From: Dermatemys mawii
Taxonomy: Eukaryota; Chordata; Testudines; Dermatemydidae
Length of the DNA: 64,000 nucleotides
Assembly (NCBI GenBank): GCA_007922305.1
Contig: ML677387.1
Span: 517,701 to 581,700, forward strand
Direction of reading: 5' to 3'
Shown here: positions 1 to 11,814 of the stretch, one piece after another
Numbering within the stretch: position 1 is the first letter of the stretch
Layout of the letters: each line of letters opens with the position of its first letter
Made by a program: the position numbers and the translations under genes
The notes under the pieces: model-generated
What the model was told of the DNA's origin: nothing
Database searches by the model: none
Seen by the model: the letters and a program-made list of their open reading frames with translations, nothing else

Positions 1-1778
1 TATTCATTATCCCTAGGATTATACAGGTCTCCTGGACCCTTCATCCTGCGTAAACATCAGCAGTGCTTAGTGTGGCGTTAAAATTCTGAACTGCTGAAGA
101 AACTGGGATTCATAATGAAGGAGATCGCAGAGCGTATAGTGGACTAAAAACTGTGCCTGTGTTTCCCAGACCTGTTGAAAATTGATCTGGCGCAATTTCT
201 TTAGCTCCTTAAACATCCTGAATCCAGAAAACAAATGGAATGAAAATGTAACTGAGGTTGCCAGCTCCATTATGCTCTTGTATGGTAACAGTATCACACA
301 GCAGGGCTCTTGGCAAGTGGGCTGGATATTTCTGGCACACAAGTGGCTAAGTACCATTATTCCCGCTGCCAATGCAGTGGCTAAGAGCATGGGGGTAATA
401 GACAGATTCCGCTGCCTTTTCAGTACTGTCATCACCATCTCTTTCCTCCCTTTGTGTCTGGAACGGAGCTGCTTTCCAGAGCCCAGCATGTACCGTGCAG
501 TGGCTGGGGCCTTCCTCCCTGTTAGAACCAAAGGCTGCCACCATGTCTGCTTCCTCAGATACATTTGAGATGGAAAAGGAAAGGGGCACAAGACAATTAA
601 TCAACTATTCAAGCCTTGTTTATCTGCAGCCCTAAAGTAAACCCCAAACGATGGAAGCATGTTAGTAATTTTTGGCCATATGTGCTTTCCCCAAAAAGCA
701 GAAGAGGCAGAGCCAAATGGCACTGAAGGGATACTTTAATGTACAACACATTGTCATCATTTTCTCCCATGTAAACTAAATTCCTCTGCATGGTCACGGA
801 GAAGGAACATTCATTTTGTATTTGAGTTGCCATTAGCTCAGGAAAGCACAGAGCCCAAAAAAGTCATGTTGGATTAGCTCTCCTTCTCTCATGGGAAGGT
901 GCATGCAGTGTGATTCGCTCTCCGACACCACAGGTCACCATTAGACATACTAATTTCCAAAGAGGCTTCATTGCTCAATTTCATTGCAGAAATTCACTGT
1001 GGAAACTTGCCTCACAGTCACCCCAGAGCCAGGAGCAACTAAAAAAAATGTATTTGAAAAGCTGAGTCGACCTTTTAATTGGCCCTTTCAGGAATCTCTC
1101 TTTGTGCTTGTAAAGTAAGGAAATAGCTTTGTTTATTCAGCTAACATTTTGCCAGCAAATTGTGCACAGTGCCAGCTAAACACATCTGACTTTCAAATGA
1201 AAAGCATGCAGCATGGTTTTAAGAAATAGCCTGCTTTGCTCTCTGGCTTGAAACAGGGACATGAAAATCCCAACTTCACTAGCTCCTTACCCAGACCTTG
1301 GTGGTTGGGTAAGATGCAAGAATAGCAGTGGCAGCTGATGGAACAGACACAGGGTCTAAAGGAGCAGAATGGATATCTGCAAGGCTGGTTCATTTGGCTT
1401 CTTGGTGTCCATACACAGAGAGGTAACTGCTGCAGCCTCTCTACAGGGATAGGTTAAGCAAGGGGCTAGTTCTTTCTTACTGGTATTGCATGGCACCTAG
1501 GAGCTGCAGTTACGGATCGGGGCCTCCGTTCCTGCCCCAGAGAGCTTACACTCTGAGGAGAGAAGAGGAGACAATAGGCAGATATGGACTGTTAGGTGGG
1601 GGAGCACAAGGAACCAACGAGACGTTATTGCTCAGCAGCGCTCTCAGCACACCTGGCCCAGATGTGCAGCGTCTGGCACTCTGGCCATTCCCTTGGGATG
1701 GCCCAGGAACGTTGCAGCGCTTCTCTTTCATGTGTACAGATGGTGCTCAGGAGTTGTTTTCTCTCTCTTGTTTTTCAG
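1..1778 (+). other. SFRP1: Last intron of SFRP1 (3' part)
   Basis: Everything left of the terminal SFRP1 exon is intronic by position. It ends in a pyrimidine-rich tract (about 1754-1775) followed by the acceptor CAG at 1776-1778. I see no exon in it. Minus-strand open frames at 67-604 overlap in two registers, show no recognisable domain and are probably chance. At about 1487-1600 there is a short stretch, ending in a 'cccagagagcttacactctgag' type motif, that resembles an old amniote interspersed repeat (low confidence). Confidence 0.75.
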
Positions 1779-2101
1779 CTTTCAAAATGAAAATAAAGGA
1801 AGTGAAAAAGGAGAACGGGGACAAAAAGATTGTTCCAAAGAAGAAGAAGCCCCTGAAGTTGGGAAAAATCAAGAGAAAAGACCTCAAGAAGCTAGTCCTG
1901 TATCTAAAGAATGGAGCAGACTGCCCTTGCCACCAGCTGGACAACCTCAGCAACCACTTCCTGATCATGGGCCGCAAAGTGAAGACCCAGTACCTGCTGA
2001 TGGCCATTCACAAGTGGGATAAGAAAAACAAAGAGTTCAAAAAGTTCATGAAGAAAATGAAAACTCTGGAGTGTCCCACGTTTCAGTCTCTCTTCAAATG
2101 A
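1779..2101 (+). CDS. SFRP1: Secreted frizzled-related protein 1, terminal coding exon
   Basis: This exon encodes the last 106 residues of SFRP1, a secreted Wnt antagonist with an N-terminal frizzled-type cysteine-rich domain (upstream, outside the window) and a C-terminal netrin-like domain (here). The exon starts after a clear acceptor (TTTTTCAG) with the last two bases of a split codon, then reads FKMKIKEVKKENGD. A run of lysines (residues about 20-23) is followed by LKNGADCPCHQLDNLSNHFL, then MGRK, IHKWDKKNKEF and the C-terminal ECPTFQSLFK. Cysteines fall at exon residues 48, 50 and 98, the expected netrin-domain positions. The lysine-rich segment is the heparin-binding part of the family. 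The frame is open for about 290 bases upstream, but that part is intron. The stop is TGA at 2099-2101. Sequence and length agree closely with vertebrate SFRP1 as I recall it; SFRP2 and SFRP5 have clearly different C-termini. Confidence 0.95.
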
Positions 2102-4635
2102 TCAGGTGGCTCGAGGGACTCCTGCTGGCCAGAACTTGCACTGCCCTAGGACTCGGGAGTTCAAATGTTGCTCCTTCTGTAGTAGTGGATGTTGTATCTG
2201 AGTTGGTTTTGTCTCTTTGTATTTTTTTTGAGCTTCCTTTAAAGCTCCACCCCCAGTATCAGTATTTCCCTGTAAACGAATGTTTGCAAGGGCAACACAT
2301 TCATAGAGAACAGTCACTGAGTCACAAACTATTCACACCTGCAATGTCTGAAGTAACCTGTTGCTGTAATGATATGCAAATCTATTTAAACAAGGAACTT
2401 GTCAGATAAAGAGAGCGAAGAGGGGGTGTGACACTAGATAATCCTATTGAATTGGTCTAAAGTGAAATAATTCTGGGTACATTGATTTTTCTTTAGCTCA
2501 GGGGTGTTTATTCCCTACCTGGGATGTTTTCTGCAATTCTCACTGGAGGCCAATTCCACAAAGTACTAGGTGTGGGGAACGGCCTTTCAAAGCTCGTGGG
2601 GTGGTGGAATTAGGACATGAATGCTGCAGAGAATCCCACTTTGTAATCTTAGACCAGTATTTGCAGAGTTGCCTTTGATGCAAAACTAATTCTAGATAAA
2701 GAACTTTATCATTAGTTGCTTTTTTAAATGTTACAGACTTGAATGCCATCGATTGGTGAGGAGATGAGGGAAGCAGGTGACAAACCTGGAGCCATCAAGG
2801 GGGGAAAATTAAGGAAAACACAGGCTTAATCAGGACTATAAGCCAAAGAGCAGGTGATGAGGTTATTTTAAAACAACATACACTTAAGCTGTCTGCAAAG
2901 CACTGTGGGACATGGGGAAAGCCTGCCAAGTCCACACAAGGATTGTTTCCATTGGCAGAGCAACAGGGACAGAAAAGAGATTAGTTTTGCATCAGAGAAG
3001 GGGAGATACTAAAGGCTTGTAATGATAAGGGAATTTTCATGCTGGTCCCTCTGGTTTTATTGGCCTTCTCTCATCACTGCCTCAGCCATAGGAATGTACC
3101 TTATGCCTCTTGATTGTTTTAAACAAAACTCCAATATTTCAGCAGGAACCATCAGCTCAAATAGAAACTCAGTTCATATAGATTTAAACTCCCTTAGCCC
3201 CATGGCACTTCTCAAAATTAGACTGATTTCTACAAAGTGGATATTGAGCCAAACAGTCCAAGTTCAGAGACAATTGGTGCCACAGAATTGAGAAATGAGT
3301 CTCTTTTTTCAGTGTTCTAGTATATTGCATGAAACAAAATATCTGATCCTTTGAAATGTTTAGCAGTGTCAGTTGGTTTCCTACACAAACCCTGTGAGGA
3401 AGCATGTTCAGAAGGATAATGTGTTCTTTGCATTTCTTTCTCCCTCTATAACTGTTCTGTACATGATGTTAATTACCTGGTCAAAGTCAGGTCAGTTACA
3501 CAGTAAGGACCAAGTTTAGCAGTCATTTGTGTCATTTTGCAGGAGCAGGGCCTAAAGAAGTATTTGATTCCAGAACATATTTGGTTGGTTGGCATGAGGT
3601 GGGTTCCTCAGTCAGTCAGACTGTGTGTTCTGGTTACATGGGCAGCATTGCTCTGCTTGGGACAGGAGGAACGAGAAAAGCTATCCACCATCAAAGTTAC
3701 ATTGTGGAAAAACAATTTGCTACTGGAGTTACCTATTTAAAGCATAGCATAACTGTATGCTACTAGGTACTGTATCAGTTAGTTTACGAGCCCTCTGATC
3801 TTGTATTCTAGTCCTTTGAAAAGAGGATGAGCTAAATTCTTTTATCAGATTTGTGTGTAATATTTCAGTCAAGGTTTTTTGGACATTTTTATGTAGCTGG
3901 ATAGTAATTTTACTTTCCCTTTTGCCAAACTGCTTGGTGAACTGTCACCGATTCTGAGACTGTATGGATTTAGCTTTTAGATTTGACTGGTCGTCAGTCA
4001 GATTTTTTAGTTCTGTTTTATGCAAGTGCAGTTTTTGATGAAATTAACAGCACCCAAGAAAATGAGTTCGATGTAACATCACATTATTTGTGGGCAGTTA
4101 AAGTATCTTTACATTTGTCTTAATGTAACTGTTTAGACCATTAATTTAGGGAAGTGCGGCAGATTGGGAGGGGGGAACTTGTTTTTTGTTTGTAAATAGA
4201 GATTTTGAGAGAGAAAGTGAAATATAAAAGGCTAGTAAGAATTGGAACTGAAAAGAGCTACCTTCTAAGGGCTGTGAAAATGAACACAAGGCTTTCATGT
4301 TATTCCTGAAGGTGGCCTGATATTTCTACTTTTATGAACATTATTACACCTTTCAAAAAACAAAAAGATATTGCAGACACTTTGTTTGAAGGCTAACACA
4401 GCTCCACATTCTGGAACAGAAATAGGACCTGAAACCATGGCCAACACATTTCAGTATTGTTGGAACAATAACAGACTTTTACCTAGTCCTGTCAAACTAA
4501 GCCACAGACCGTGAGAGAGTTTTTGTGTGTTTCAGGAATTTTGCTGCAATCGTTACTATAACGCCAGTTTGTGAGATAACATTATGGTGTTTCTATGTAA
4601 TCATAAAAATAAACCTGCCAGGGAAATCAAGGGTT
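2102..4635 (+). other. SFRP1: SFRP1 3' untranslated region (end inferred)
   Basis: About 2.5 kb of AT-rich sequence without a credible reading frame follows the SFRP1 stop. Mammalian SFRP1 mRNAs also carry a very long 3' UTR, and the first well placed AATAAA lies near 4.6 kb. No repeat was recognised in it, which fits transcribed sequence under constraint. It contains an octamer-type ATGCAAAT at about 2373. The cleavage point is inferred, since no GT-rich element was tested. Confidence 0.6.
4608..4613 (+). terminator. SFRP1: Candidate SFRP1 polyadenylation signal AATAAA
   Basis: Canonical hexamer in the context CATAAAAATAAACCTG, about 2.5 kb past the stop codon. Cleavage would be expected 10-30 bases downstream. 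Confidence 0.6.
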
Positions 4636-4639
4636 CGCT

Positions 4640-5682
4640 GAGAGACATGATCTGAACATGTTAGAATTGGCACTAAAGGAAACTCCTCAGTAATGCATTG
4701 CTAATTTCATGAGAAAATAGTGTCTGGTTTTTGTAATGTACTTCACTGCATAGTTCTAACAGGTACTTCTTGAATTCCTTCTCAGAGCAGCAGACATATG
4801 GTATGTCCTCAGTTTTTAAATGATTCCTATAGTGACGGGGCAAATGCATTTGAATTTTCAGATGAAGATGCCTTCCTAGAAAAGGTCCAGTAAGTTTCAT
4901 GCTCTCGAAAGTCAGAACCCAGTTCTTGTCTCTTTTTTCAGGAATCACCATCTAACAGCTGTTGATATATTTAGTTCCACATGCATTTTAGCTATATACA
5001 TTAAGCAGTTGATTTATCCTAATGGACTAGCAGTACCTATCTTTCATGCATTAAGGGTGAAACAGCCCAGTGCAGGGAATATGCACAAGGCGTATGCACC
5101 ACTTAAACATCACGTTAGCCCACATCACAGATGCTCCAGGCCTGAGTCAAAGTCCAATGAAGTCTCCCAGCGTCTCCTCTGATATTACTGGGTTTTGGCT
5201 CAGGCCCTCTCTGAGAAGCTTAACTCTTCTCTAGAACTAGCGTTGGCTTCTACTTTCTCCTGAGATGTGTATAAAATCTTAGGATACTGTGAAAATGTTT
5301 GACATTCCTTTTTTCTTTACTTCAGTGTTCTATTCATGTTACGTTATTTTGCCAGCTGTTTTAATGTTATGACTTATGTTTAATAGCAAGTCCAGTATCT
5401 GTTCCTTATTCTTGCCTATGCTTTCCCTGTTTTTCCATCCATGTATCAATATTCACTTAACTAAAATTGCCGAATTAATCAATTACAATGTGATTTCCCC
5501 CTCTCTCCATTTTTTATAAAGAGATGTTGTTTTCTAACCCTCGTCTGGTGTCTTTCAAATGATTGTTGTAGTAGGATGGATTAAATCGGGCGCTTGGGAA
5601 TAATCTGTAGCAGAACCCATTGTGTATTTACCCATTCGCAAAACTTCCAGAAATGCTTAGAATGTCCTTGTGGTGTGTGAGA

Positions 5683-5714
<32 letters not shown>

Positions 5715-5845
5715 CACATAGTTAGGTCCTCGTGCTGCATTCCTCACACACCAAAAACACCCACTGACCCTGGTATTTGGAAGTCTTATGGTGCAAAAGT
5801 AATGTATGGTCAAGCCTAGGGGAAGATCCTTGTTAATTCCTGATG
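4640..5845. other. Intergenic, no gene seen
   Basis: AT-rich DNA beyond the presumed SFRP1 end. The only structure noticed is the TG/GA microsatellite listed separately. Confidence 0.5.
5671..5716. repeat. TG/GA microsatellite
   Basis: Imperfect (TG)n run passing into (GA)n, 46 bases. Confidence 0.95.
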
Positions 5846-5912
5846 ATTCCCTGTTCTGTTCATTCCCTCTGGGGCACCTGGCAAACTGGGCTAGATGGAC
5901 CTTTGGTCTGAC
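5846..5912 (+). mobile_element. CR1 LINE 3' end fragment
   Basis: The sequence reads like the 3' terminus of amniote CR1 copies (TTCATTCCCTCTGGGGCACC, then GGGCTAGATGGACCTTTGGT). The same family appears in the opposite orientation at 24567 onward. It is cut off on its right by a miniature transposon. Confidence 0.75.
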
Positions 5913-6010
5913 TAGGGTGACCAGACAGCAAATGTGACAAATTGGGATGGGGGTAGGGGTAATAGGAGCCTAGAAGAAAGACCCAAAAATCAGGACTGTC
6001 CTTATAAAAT
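5913..6010 (+). mobile_element. TAGGGTGACC miniature transposon, copy A (right end lost)
   Basis: Begins TAGGGTGACCAGACAGCAAA and carries the family's central ATAGGAGCCTA and GGACTGTCC blocks. It lacks its right terminal repeat. Copy B starts 12 bp further on in the same orientation. Confidence 0.75.
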
Positions 6011-6021
6011 GCTTCCATCTG

Positions 6022-6151
6022 TAGGGTGACCAGTCAGCAACTGTGAAAAAACAGGACAGAGGGTGTTGGGGGTGTGTAATAGGCACCTATATAAGAAAAA
6101 GTCCCAAAAAATGGGACCGTCCCTATAAAAACAAGACCTCTTGTCACCCTA
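6022..6151 (+). mobile_element. TAGGGTGACC miniature transposon, copy B (complete)
   Basis: Runs from TAGGGTGACCAGTCAGCAA to CTTGTCACCCTA with TA at both ends, as expected for a TA-target, Tc1/mariner-like miniature transposon. It is 130 bp with no coding capacity. CTTCCAT occurs on both sides of it. Confidence 0.8.
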
Positions 6152-6481
6152 CTTCCATGGGTCATTGCTGCTGCTTCTGCAAATAGCATGGGAACCACTT
6201 TCCGAGGGGTGGGATTTCAGAGTTTCTGGTTCTACTCTCCAGCCAGAAAATCAATAAATATGGAGGAAAAAATCCCCAAACAAAACAAACTGTCCAATCA
6301 GTTTGGAGCCTCAGACATAGGCAGAGCTTTGGACATTGTGTGTATGCCAGGGGATGGACTGCATTTGGTTTTTCCATGGTGTTTCACCCGTTTGTGAATA
6401 GAGCGAGAAAGCTAAAGCCAATTAGCTGCCAGAGGCATCTCCTGACGAGCTGTTCATTGCCTGCTTAACCTCACCAAACTC

Positions 6482-6616
6482 CCAAGCACATTCATCTGAT
6501 GAAGTGGGTTTTAGCCCACAAAAGCACATGATCCCTAAGATCTGTTAGTCTATAAGGTGCTACAAGACTCTTTGTCACTTTTGCAGATCCAGACTAACAC
6601 GGCTACCCCTCTGATT
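6482..6616 (+). mobile_element. Penelope-like retroelement tail with hammerhead-type motif
   Basis: The conserved order is CATCTGATGAAGTGGG, a short hairpin, CCCAC, then AGATCTGTTAGTCTATAAGG, and finally CAGACTAACACGGCTACC-type sequence. CTGATGA (6496-6502), the GTGGG/CCCAC stem (6504-6508 with 6515-6519) and the following A-rich tetranucleotide (6520-6523) match the layout of hammerhead ribozymes known from Penelope-like elements. The GAAA is AAAA here, so activity is unlikely. No reverse transcriptase is present. Confidence 0.65.
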
Positions 6617-9600
6617 CTAAACTCCTAAGTGTTACCCCGGGAAGCTGATCGATTTGATGCTTGGGGTCTTTGTAATGTACATGCAGCGTGGATAACATGG
6701 GAGGAATGAGACTCATCAGAGAGCAAAGCCCCACATGCCCTGCTGCTGAGCCCCGAACCTGTAACCCCTGAGCTCTGGTGAAAGAGATAAAACAGGACAT
6801 CCCTGCCAGGAATCAAATCTCCCCCAGGTTGGGTTTGCAAAGCCCATGCCTGTTGGTTTAGCTCCAATTCTGCACTACCCTCCTCATCTCATGGCCTGGG
6901 GCTGCCACCAATCCTCTCAACAGCGTCATGCGCCAAGGGCAGGCCAGAGAGCATGTTCCCAGGCCCGGCCTGCCAGAGGGAGGGCCTCAGGACAGGGGAC
7001 CCACATGGTTTGTGCAGACCCTAGTAAGGAGCCTGGTCCTCTGCGGGAATGAGTCACCCTGGGAGCTGAGGGTGTGCAGCATCCTACAGGACCACATTGC
7101 TTTAATGTGTAGGGACTACAGTAATACCAGAGCACCACAACTGGGCGTGGCACCGTGACTCCGTGAAGAGGGCACTAGCTGGTAGTCTTTTCTCAGTCCT
7201 GCTAGTGGCCACTCTGTGCATCACCGATTCGGACAGTATACTCCAGCCCAGCCCTGTCTTCTCCACCAGGTGGAAATGTGGCTGCCATTAAGAAAAGGAG
7301 CCAGCCTAAAATTGTATTTTGTGATTTGCTTCATGGAAAGAAACGGCAGAGTACGAATTAGCACAAATTAAATCAACATGTTTAACAGCCCCCCAGGCAC
7401 ACAGTTGCTTGGTTGATCCAGATAAGGCCCAAACCGCATCAGTAGGCTGCACATTCTTTGTAAGAGGTAAAATGATCAGTGTCTTAATTTGCTGCCATTG
7501 CTTCATAATCACTGATGTGTTCATATAGTTATGACTCACTTGCGGCGCATTCGTCTCGGTGCAATTGCTTACAACCTTTTCCATATCAGTGTCTCTTACT
7601 GTGCTGATTGTTGTGCAATCCTTTCTGTTCCAGGGAGATTCCTGCACTTCCACCAGGAGACATTATTAGAAGATTATCTTCGGTTATGTTTATGTGGGTA
7701 GTATTTGTTTTTTTCATAGGAATTCAGCATTCAGTTTGGGAAATGTTATCTGAGAAGTGCAAGTATTGGAGTATCAGCGGCATCATCTAGGCTTGGCCAA
7801 CAGCTACTAACTGAACAAGAAGGTATTACACGACTACAGAGGAGGTTGTGCGGGGGTAAGAGGACAGAACAGAACAAGGAAGGGATGGGCTGCAGTAGGC
7901 TGCAATAAAGAAACTGCTTAATGCTACTGGATATCTTGTAGCCTCTCACATTCTGGGGAGAAGTGCCCCCAAAATAGCTGTGGGTCATTGCTTCCAGAGT
8001 GCGTTTAGTGCACTAGTGCTTGGCACACATGAACAAGGTGGGTTAAACACATAATTGTCTGCATACTGCAAACACAAAAGGTGCCTTTTATAGCTTCACT
8101 TTTAAACACGAACAACGAAGAAAAAAAGGCACGTTCAGAGCATTTGAATAGGAATCTTTTTGTTCAGACCATTAAACAGCTTGTACTTCTTGCTTTAAGA
8201 ATAAAAACTTCTCTAATTGTTTTTTGACTGTGTATGAGCCCGGTACGGGGATGTACAGCCCTTGCAATGGGTGAGCAGCTGGGGGCTCAGGAGCCCTGCC
8301 CCGCTGCACCTGCAAGGCTGGACGATCTGGGAGGAGGAACCTTGAAAGGGAGAAGCCCAGTTCTGAAAGGCCCAGCTCTGGGAGGTGGATAGACCTCTTC
8401 CCACTAACTACTGGACAGAAAATACTGGTAAAAAGAGACAGGCTTGCTGGCCTCTCTCAACCTGGGGTGCCCTGCCTGGTGAGTTACCTTGCCACAGCTA
8501 TGTTAAATCTCATTTGTGTTGTGGAGGCCCGGGGATTAACATGCTGCAAAGCTGGATGCTTGCAGCTGTCAACGTGAGCTGCAAGATTCCTATAAAAATT
8601 CCTTCTGTTTTTGTTTTTTGTTTTTTTTTGCAGAGAGGACCCCTCTGTGGTTTTATTTTGAGTACCTTGAAAGACATGCTCATTTCAGCATTGATCACTC
8701 ATGCCAACACAGTCTTCTTAGTCTCACTGAATTCTGTGGGTTTTTGAATATTCTGATATGAAGGCCAGAAAGCAACTAGCCCATGTGGTACCAAACAGTG
8801 TCATGTGGAAAACTTCTATGGCAGTGAATTTCCTAGAGACCCTGAGTGTCCTTGATTTGTTAGCAGTAATGAAAGCGGGCAACTGTCCAATAAAAATGCC
8901 CCCATATCCCCTCCCCTCCCCCAGTCAATCTAGGCTTCTACTCTCAGGCCATTTTGATTAAACTAATTATTTTCCCATCACTAAAGAGAAACAGTCAATT
9001 GATCTGAACATGCTGCAGATGGTGATGGCTCACAGGTGGTGTGCATCAGATGTGCAATCCTTTTGATATCCCAGTGAAATCAGAGAGAGCTGCTTAGAGA
9101 GTATTTCTGGCAAGAAAGACTGGAACTGACACTATATCAAAATTATGGCAAGTTAAAGCTAAGGGTCAGGATTCCTGGCCTATTGCTTTGGAGGGCTTTG
9201 AAGTTTTATCTTATCTCTGCTCATAGGACAATTAAGAGTTGGCATCTGGGATTGCTTAAATTTGGGGATTTTAATAGTTTATCACATGCTCTGCAACTAA
9301 GTTTTTCAGGGTTAGATTTTCTTAAGCTGCTACTTAAAGGAGTTATCAAATCAGGGGGTGGTGTGTCAGTGAACGTCACAGGTTTGTTTGCAGAACTGTT
9401 TGAGACGAGGGAATGTTTTCTCAGATAATGTGCCCCTTTTTCACTGAAAGTTTTGAAATTCAAAATGTGTTGACTAGCTCTTTTCATCTGCGGGCTTTGG
9501 TGGCATCTGGGCAGAAGTGTGGGGTACCAAATTAGAGTATGTGTCTAGGTTATTGGATTAAAATAACCAAACTGAGAGCCCATGCTGTGCTGTATTGGTA

Positions 9601-10179
9601 GAGACTGGAGATATTTCCCCTAGATTCTCTTGGAAAAAAAAAGTTACTGAAACGTGAAACCTCCAGTGAATGTAAACGATGGGGGAAATATGCTGTGAGA
9701 AGAAGTTACATGGATATATCAGGTCATTTAGGGAGTCAAACAAATAGACATGCTGACATTTGAAGTATGAGAAACTGTTAAATCAGAAAATCTGTAGGGC
9801 TCTGCTAAACTGGAACCGGCTGAGAGCTGAAATGCCAGATCATATACAACTATCTTGCATATTTTTACATTTTAATTGTAGTCTGAGGTTTAAATCCTAA
9901 TAGTTGAAATAAAATGGATGTAAAAGGTTGTCTGACTGCACATATGCTCAGTTTAAACTAATGCCTTATTGTGCTGGGAGACAGCTTTCCTCTTATTGTT
10001 CACACGTGGTGTCATTTGAGGACCAGGACTATGCTGGTTTTGTGGTGTAGTCTCCTTGTTTTGCATCATTGATATATTCCGACAAGTTTTGAGAGCTCTG
10101 GTATACAATCATGATGGAGCGTTTTCTGACCTTCTCTCAATTCAATCGCATAGTGCAAATGAAAAGTGACCATGCCTGT
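6617..10179. other. Intergenic, no gene or clear repeat seen
   Basis: About 3.5 kb without a recognisable coding exon. Open frames here are short, overlap each other on both strands and show no domain. AT-rich stretches at about 8030-8220 and 9540-9950 have no obvious repeat signature. Confidence 0.4.
10175..10179. repeat. Target-site duplication CCTGT (left copy)
   Basis: CCTGT lies directly before the element at 10180 and again directly after it at 11862-11866. A perfect 5-bp duplication is typical of retroviral-type integrase. Confidence 0.85.
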
Positions 10180-10962
10180 TGTCATAAGTGTGAAGTAGCC
10201 TAGAATTATTGTTTACCTGTAAGGGGTTAAGCTAAAGGTAACCTGAGAGGTGGACAACTGACCAATGAGAAATTCCTCAGGAGACAAAGGATTTTAAGTT
10301 TGAGTTTCTCTCTGGGTCTCTCTCTGTTCACCTCGGCTATGGGATGAACACAGCTATGTCTTTTACTGTAACTATAGATTCTATTAAGTATTGTAGTCAG
10401 TAAGTTTACCTTCTTTTTATCACTTGGAGAGTTCTCAGTGGTGAGTGTTGGCTGGGTGCTTCTTGATATTGTAAGCGCCAGCAGAGATCTCAACAGTGGG
10501 AGAAAGTTGCCTCGGGGGAGAGGTTTGGTTTCTGAATCCTTTTGTTGATTATGGTAGATGCTGTTCTATTGATGGTTATAAGAGATTTATTCCTTTCTTT
10601 TTTTCTTTTATTAAAATCTTTCTTTTAAGAAGCTGATTGCTTGTTTTTCATTGTGTAAGATCCTGGTTTTGGATCGGGCACGTCTCGCAGGAGCAGGCGA
10701 GGTTTGTTTTTTTTTTCTCTCGAGCTTCCCAGGGAAGGAAGAAGTTTGGGGGGTTAGTGGAAAGGGAAAGAAGGGTCCCAAACTACCCTAGACCTAGTTT
10801 GGTGGTGGCAGCGTACCAGGTCCAGATACAGAAGAATTTGTGTTCTGGGGAAAAACATTTTAACCCAAGCTGGTAAAATAAGCTGGGGGGGCGTTATTTC
10901 TTTTTTCATGCGGGTCCCCACATCTGTACCCTAGAGCTCAGAGTGGGGAGGCAATCCTGACA
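10180..10962 (+). repeat. Forward LTR of the inverted-end element (783 bp)
   Basis: Starts TGTCA and ends TGACA, the inverted TG...CA termini of an LTR, and is followed at once by a TGG-initiated primer-binding-like site. ATTAAA at 10610-10615 is a candidate polyadenylation signal. An 88-codon frame read on the opposite strand (10227-10493) lies wholly inside the LTR and is not a gene. Confidence 0.8.
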
Positions 10963-10982
10963 TGGTTGGCAGTGGTGGGATG
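10963..10982 (+). other. Primer-binding-like site, tRNA-Leu type
   Basis: TGGTTGGCAGTGGTGGGATG directly follows the LTR end. It agrees with the complement of a vertebrate tRNA-Leu 3' end (TGG, then TGGCAG...GTGGGAT), apart from one inserted T and two substitutions, counted by eye. Confidence 0.6.
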
Positions 10983-11478
10983 AAATTTTGTGAATTTAAA
11001 AAACAGAATTTTGCAGAAAGCAGTTTTTCTCTAAGGTAAGACCTCAGCAAGTACAAAGCAGGTAACAGTGTTAAGTTAAACACCACAGGGAGTCACTCTG
11101 GTAAAACTTGTTCTGCAGGTCTTGAAGCTGTGATAGCTCCACACTTTGTCTTTTTCAGTTGCCTGAGGGCAGGGAACTGAAGGTTTTTGGGGTTTTTTTT
11201 TTTTTTTTGAGAGGGTTTTCTCCTGCTGGATAGCAGAGAGTAGCCCAGGTTTGCAGTTAAGAGTTAATAGGCTCGTTAAGTGCTAGGCAACCATCCCAGG
11301 GGTCCCTGTGTGTGTGTGTGTGTGGGGGGGGGAACTGGTCAGTTCAGTTTTCTGAGAATCAGTGTAGGGGGTCTTTCTCCCTCTGCTGGTAGGATTAAAA
11401 CCCTGCTGAGAATTTCCAAGTGATATAAGAAAATTTTGTTTAATTTTCAGTTAGTAAGTTAAACACAGAAAGATTAAA

Positions 11479-11814
11479 ATGACAGGTGGCAAGGAACAAA
11501 AGGATTCAGAAACCAAACCTCTCCCCCGAGGCAACTTTCTCCCACTGTTGAGATCTCTGCTGGAGCTTACAATATCAAGAAGCACCCAGCCAACACTCAC
11601 CACTGAGAACCCTCCAAGTGATAAAAAGAAGGTAAACTTACTGACTACAATACTTAATAGAATCTATAGTTACAGTGAAAGACATAGCTGTGTTCATCCC
11701 ATAGCCGAGGTGAACAGAGAGAGACCCAGAGAGAAACTCAAACTTAAAATCCTTTGTCTCCTGAGGAATTTCTCATTGGTCAGTTGTCCACCTCTCAGGT
11801 TACCTTTAGCTTAA
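11479..11814 (+). pseudogene. Truncated gag-like start fused to antisense LTR
   Basis: The frame opens with MTGGKEQKDSETK at a plausible gag start after the leader. By codon 6 it has entered the inverted LTR copy (from 11495). The remaining codons are antisense LTR sequence, so the same peptide is readable from the opposite strand of the left LTR (10227-10493). The 111-codon frame is a by-product of the rearrangement rather than a functional protein. Whether the first residues are really gag is inferred from position only. Confidence 0.5.

Noticed and set aside
1490..1778. Upstream extension of the SFRP1 reading frame
   Set aside because: The frame is open but lies before a strong splice acceptor and does not resemble SFRP1, so it is intronic.
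10227..10493. 88-codon minus frame similar to the plus frame at 11479-11814
   Set aside because: The similarity is due to the inverted LTR copies, not to a gene family.
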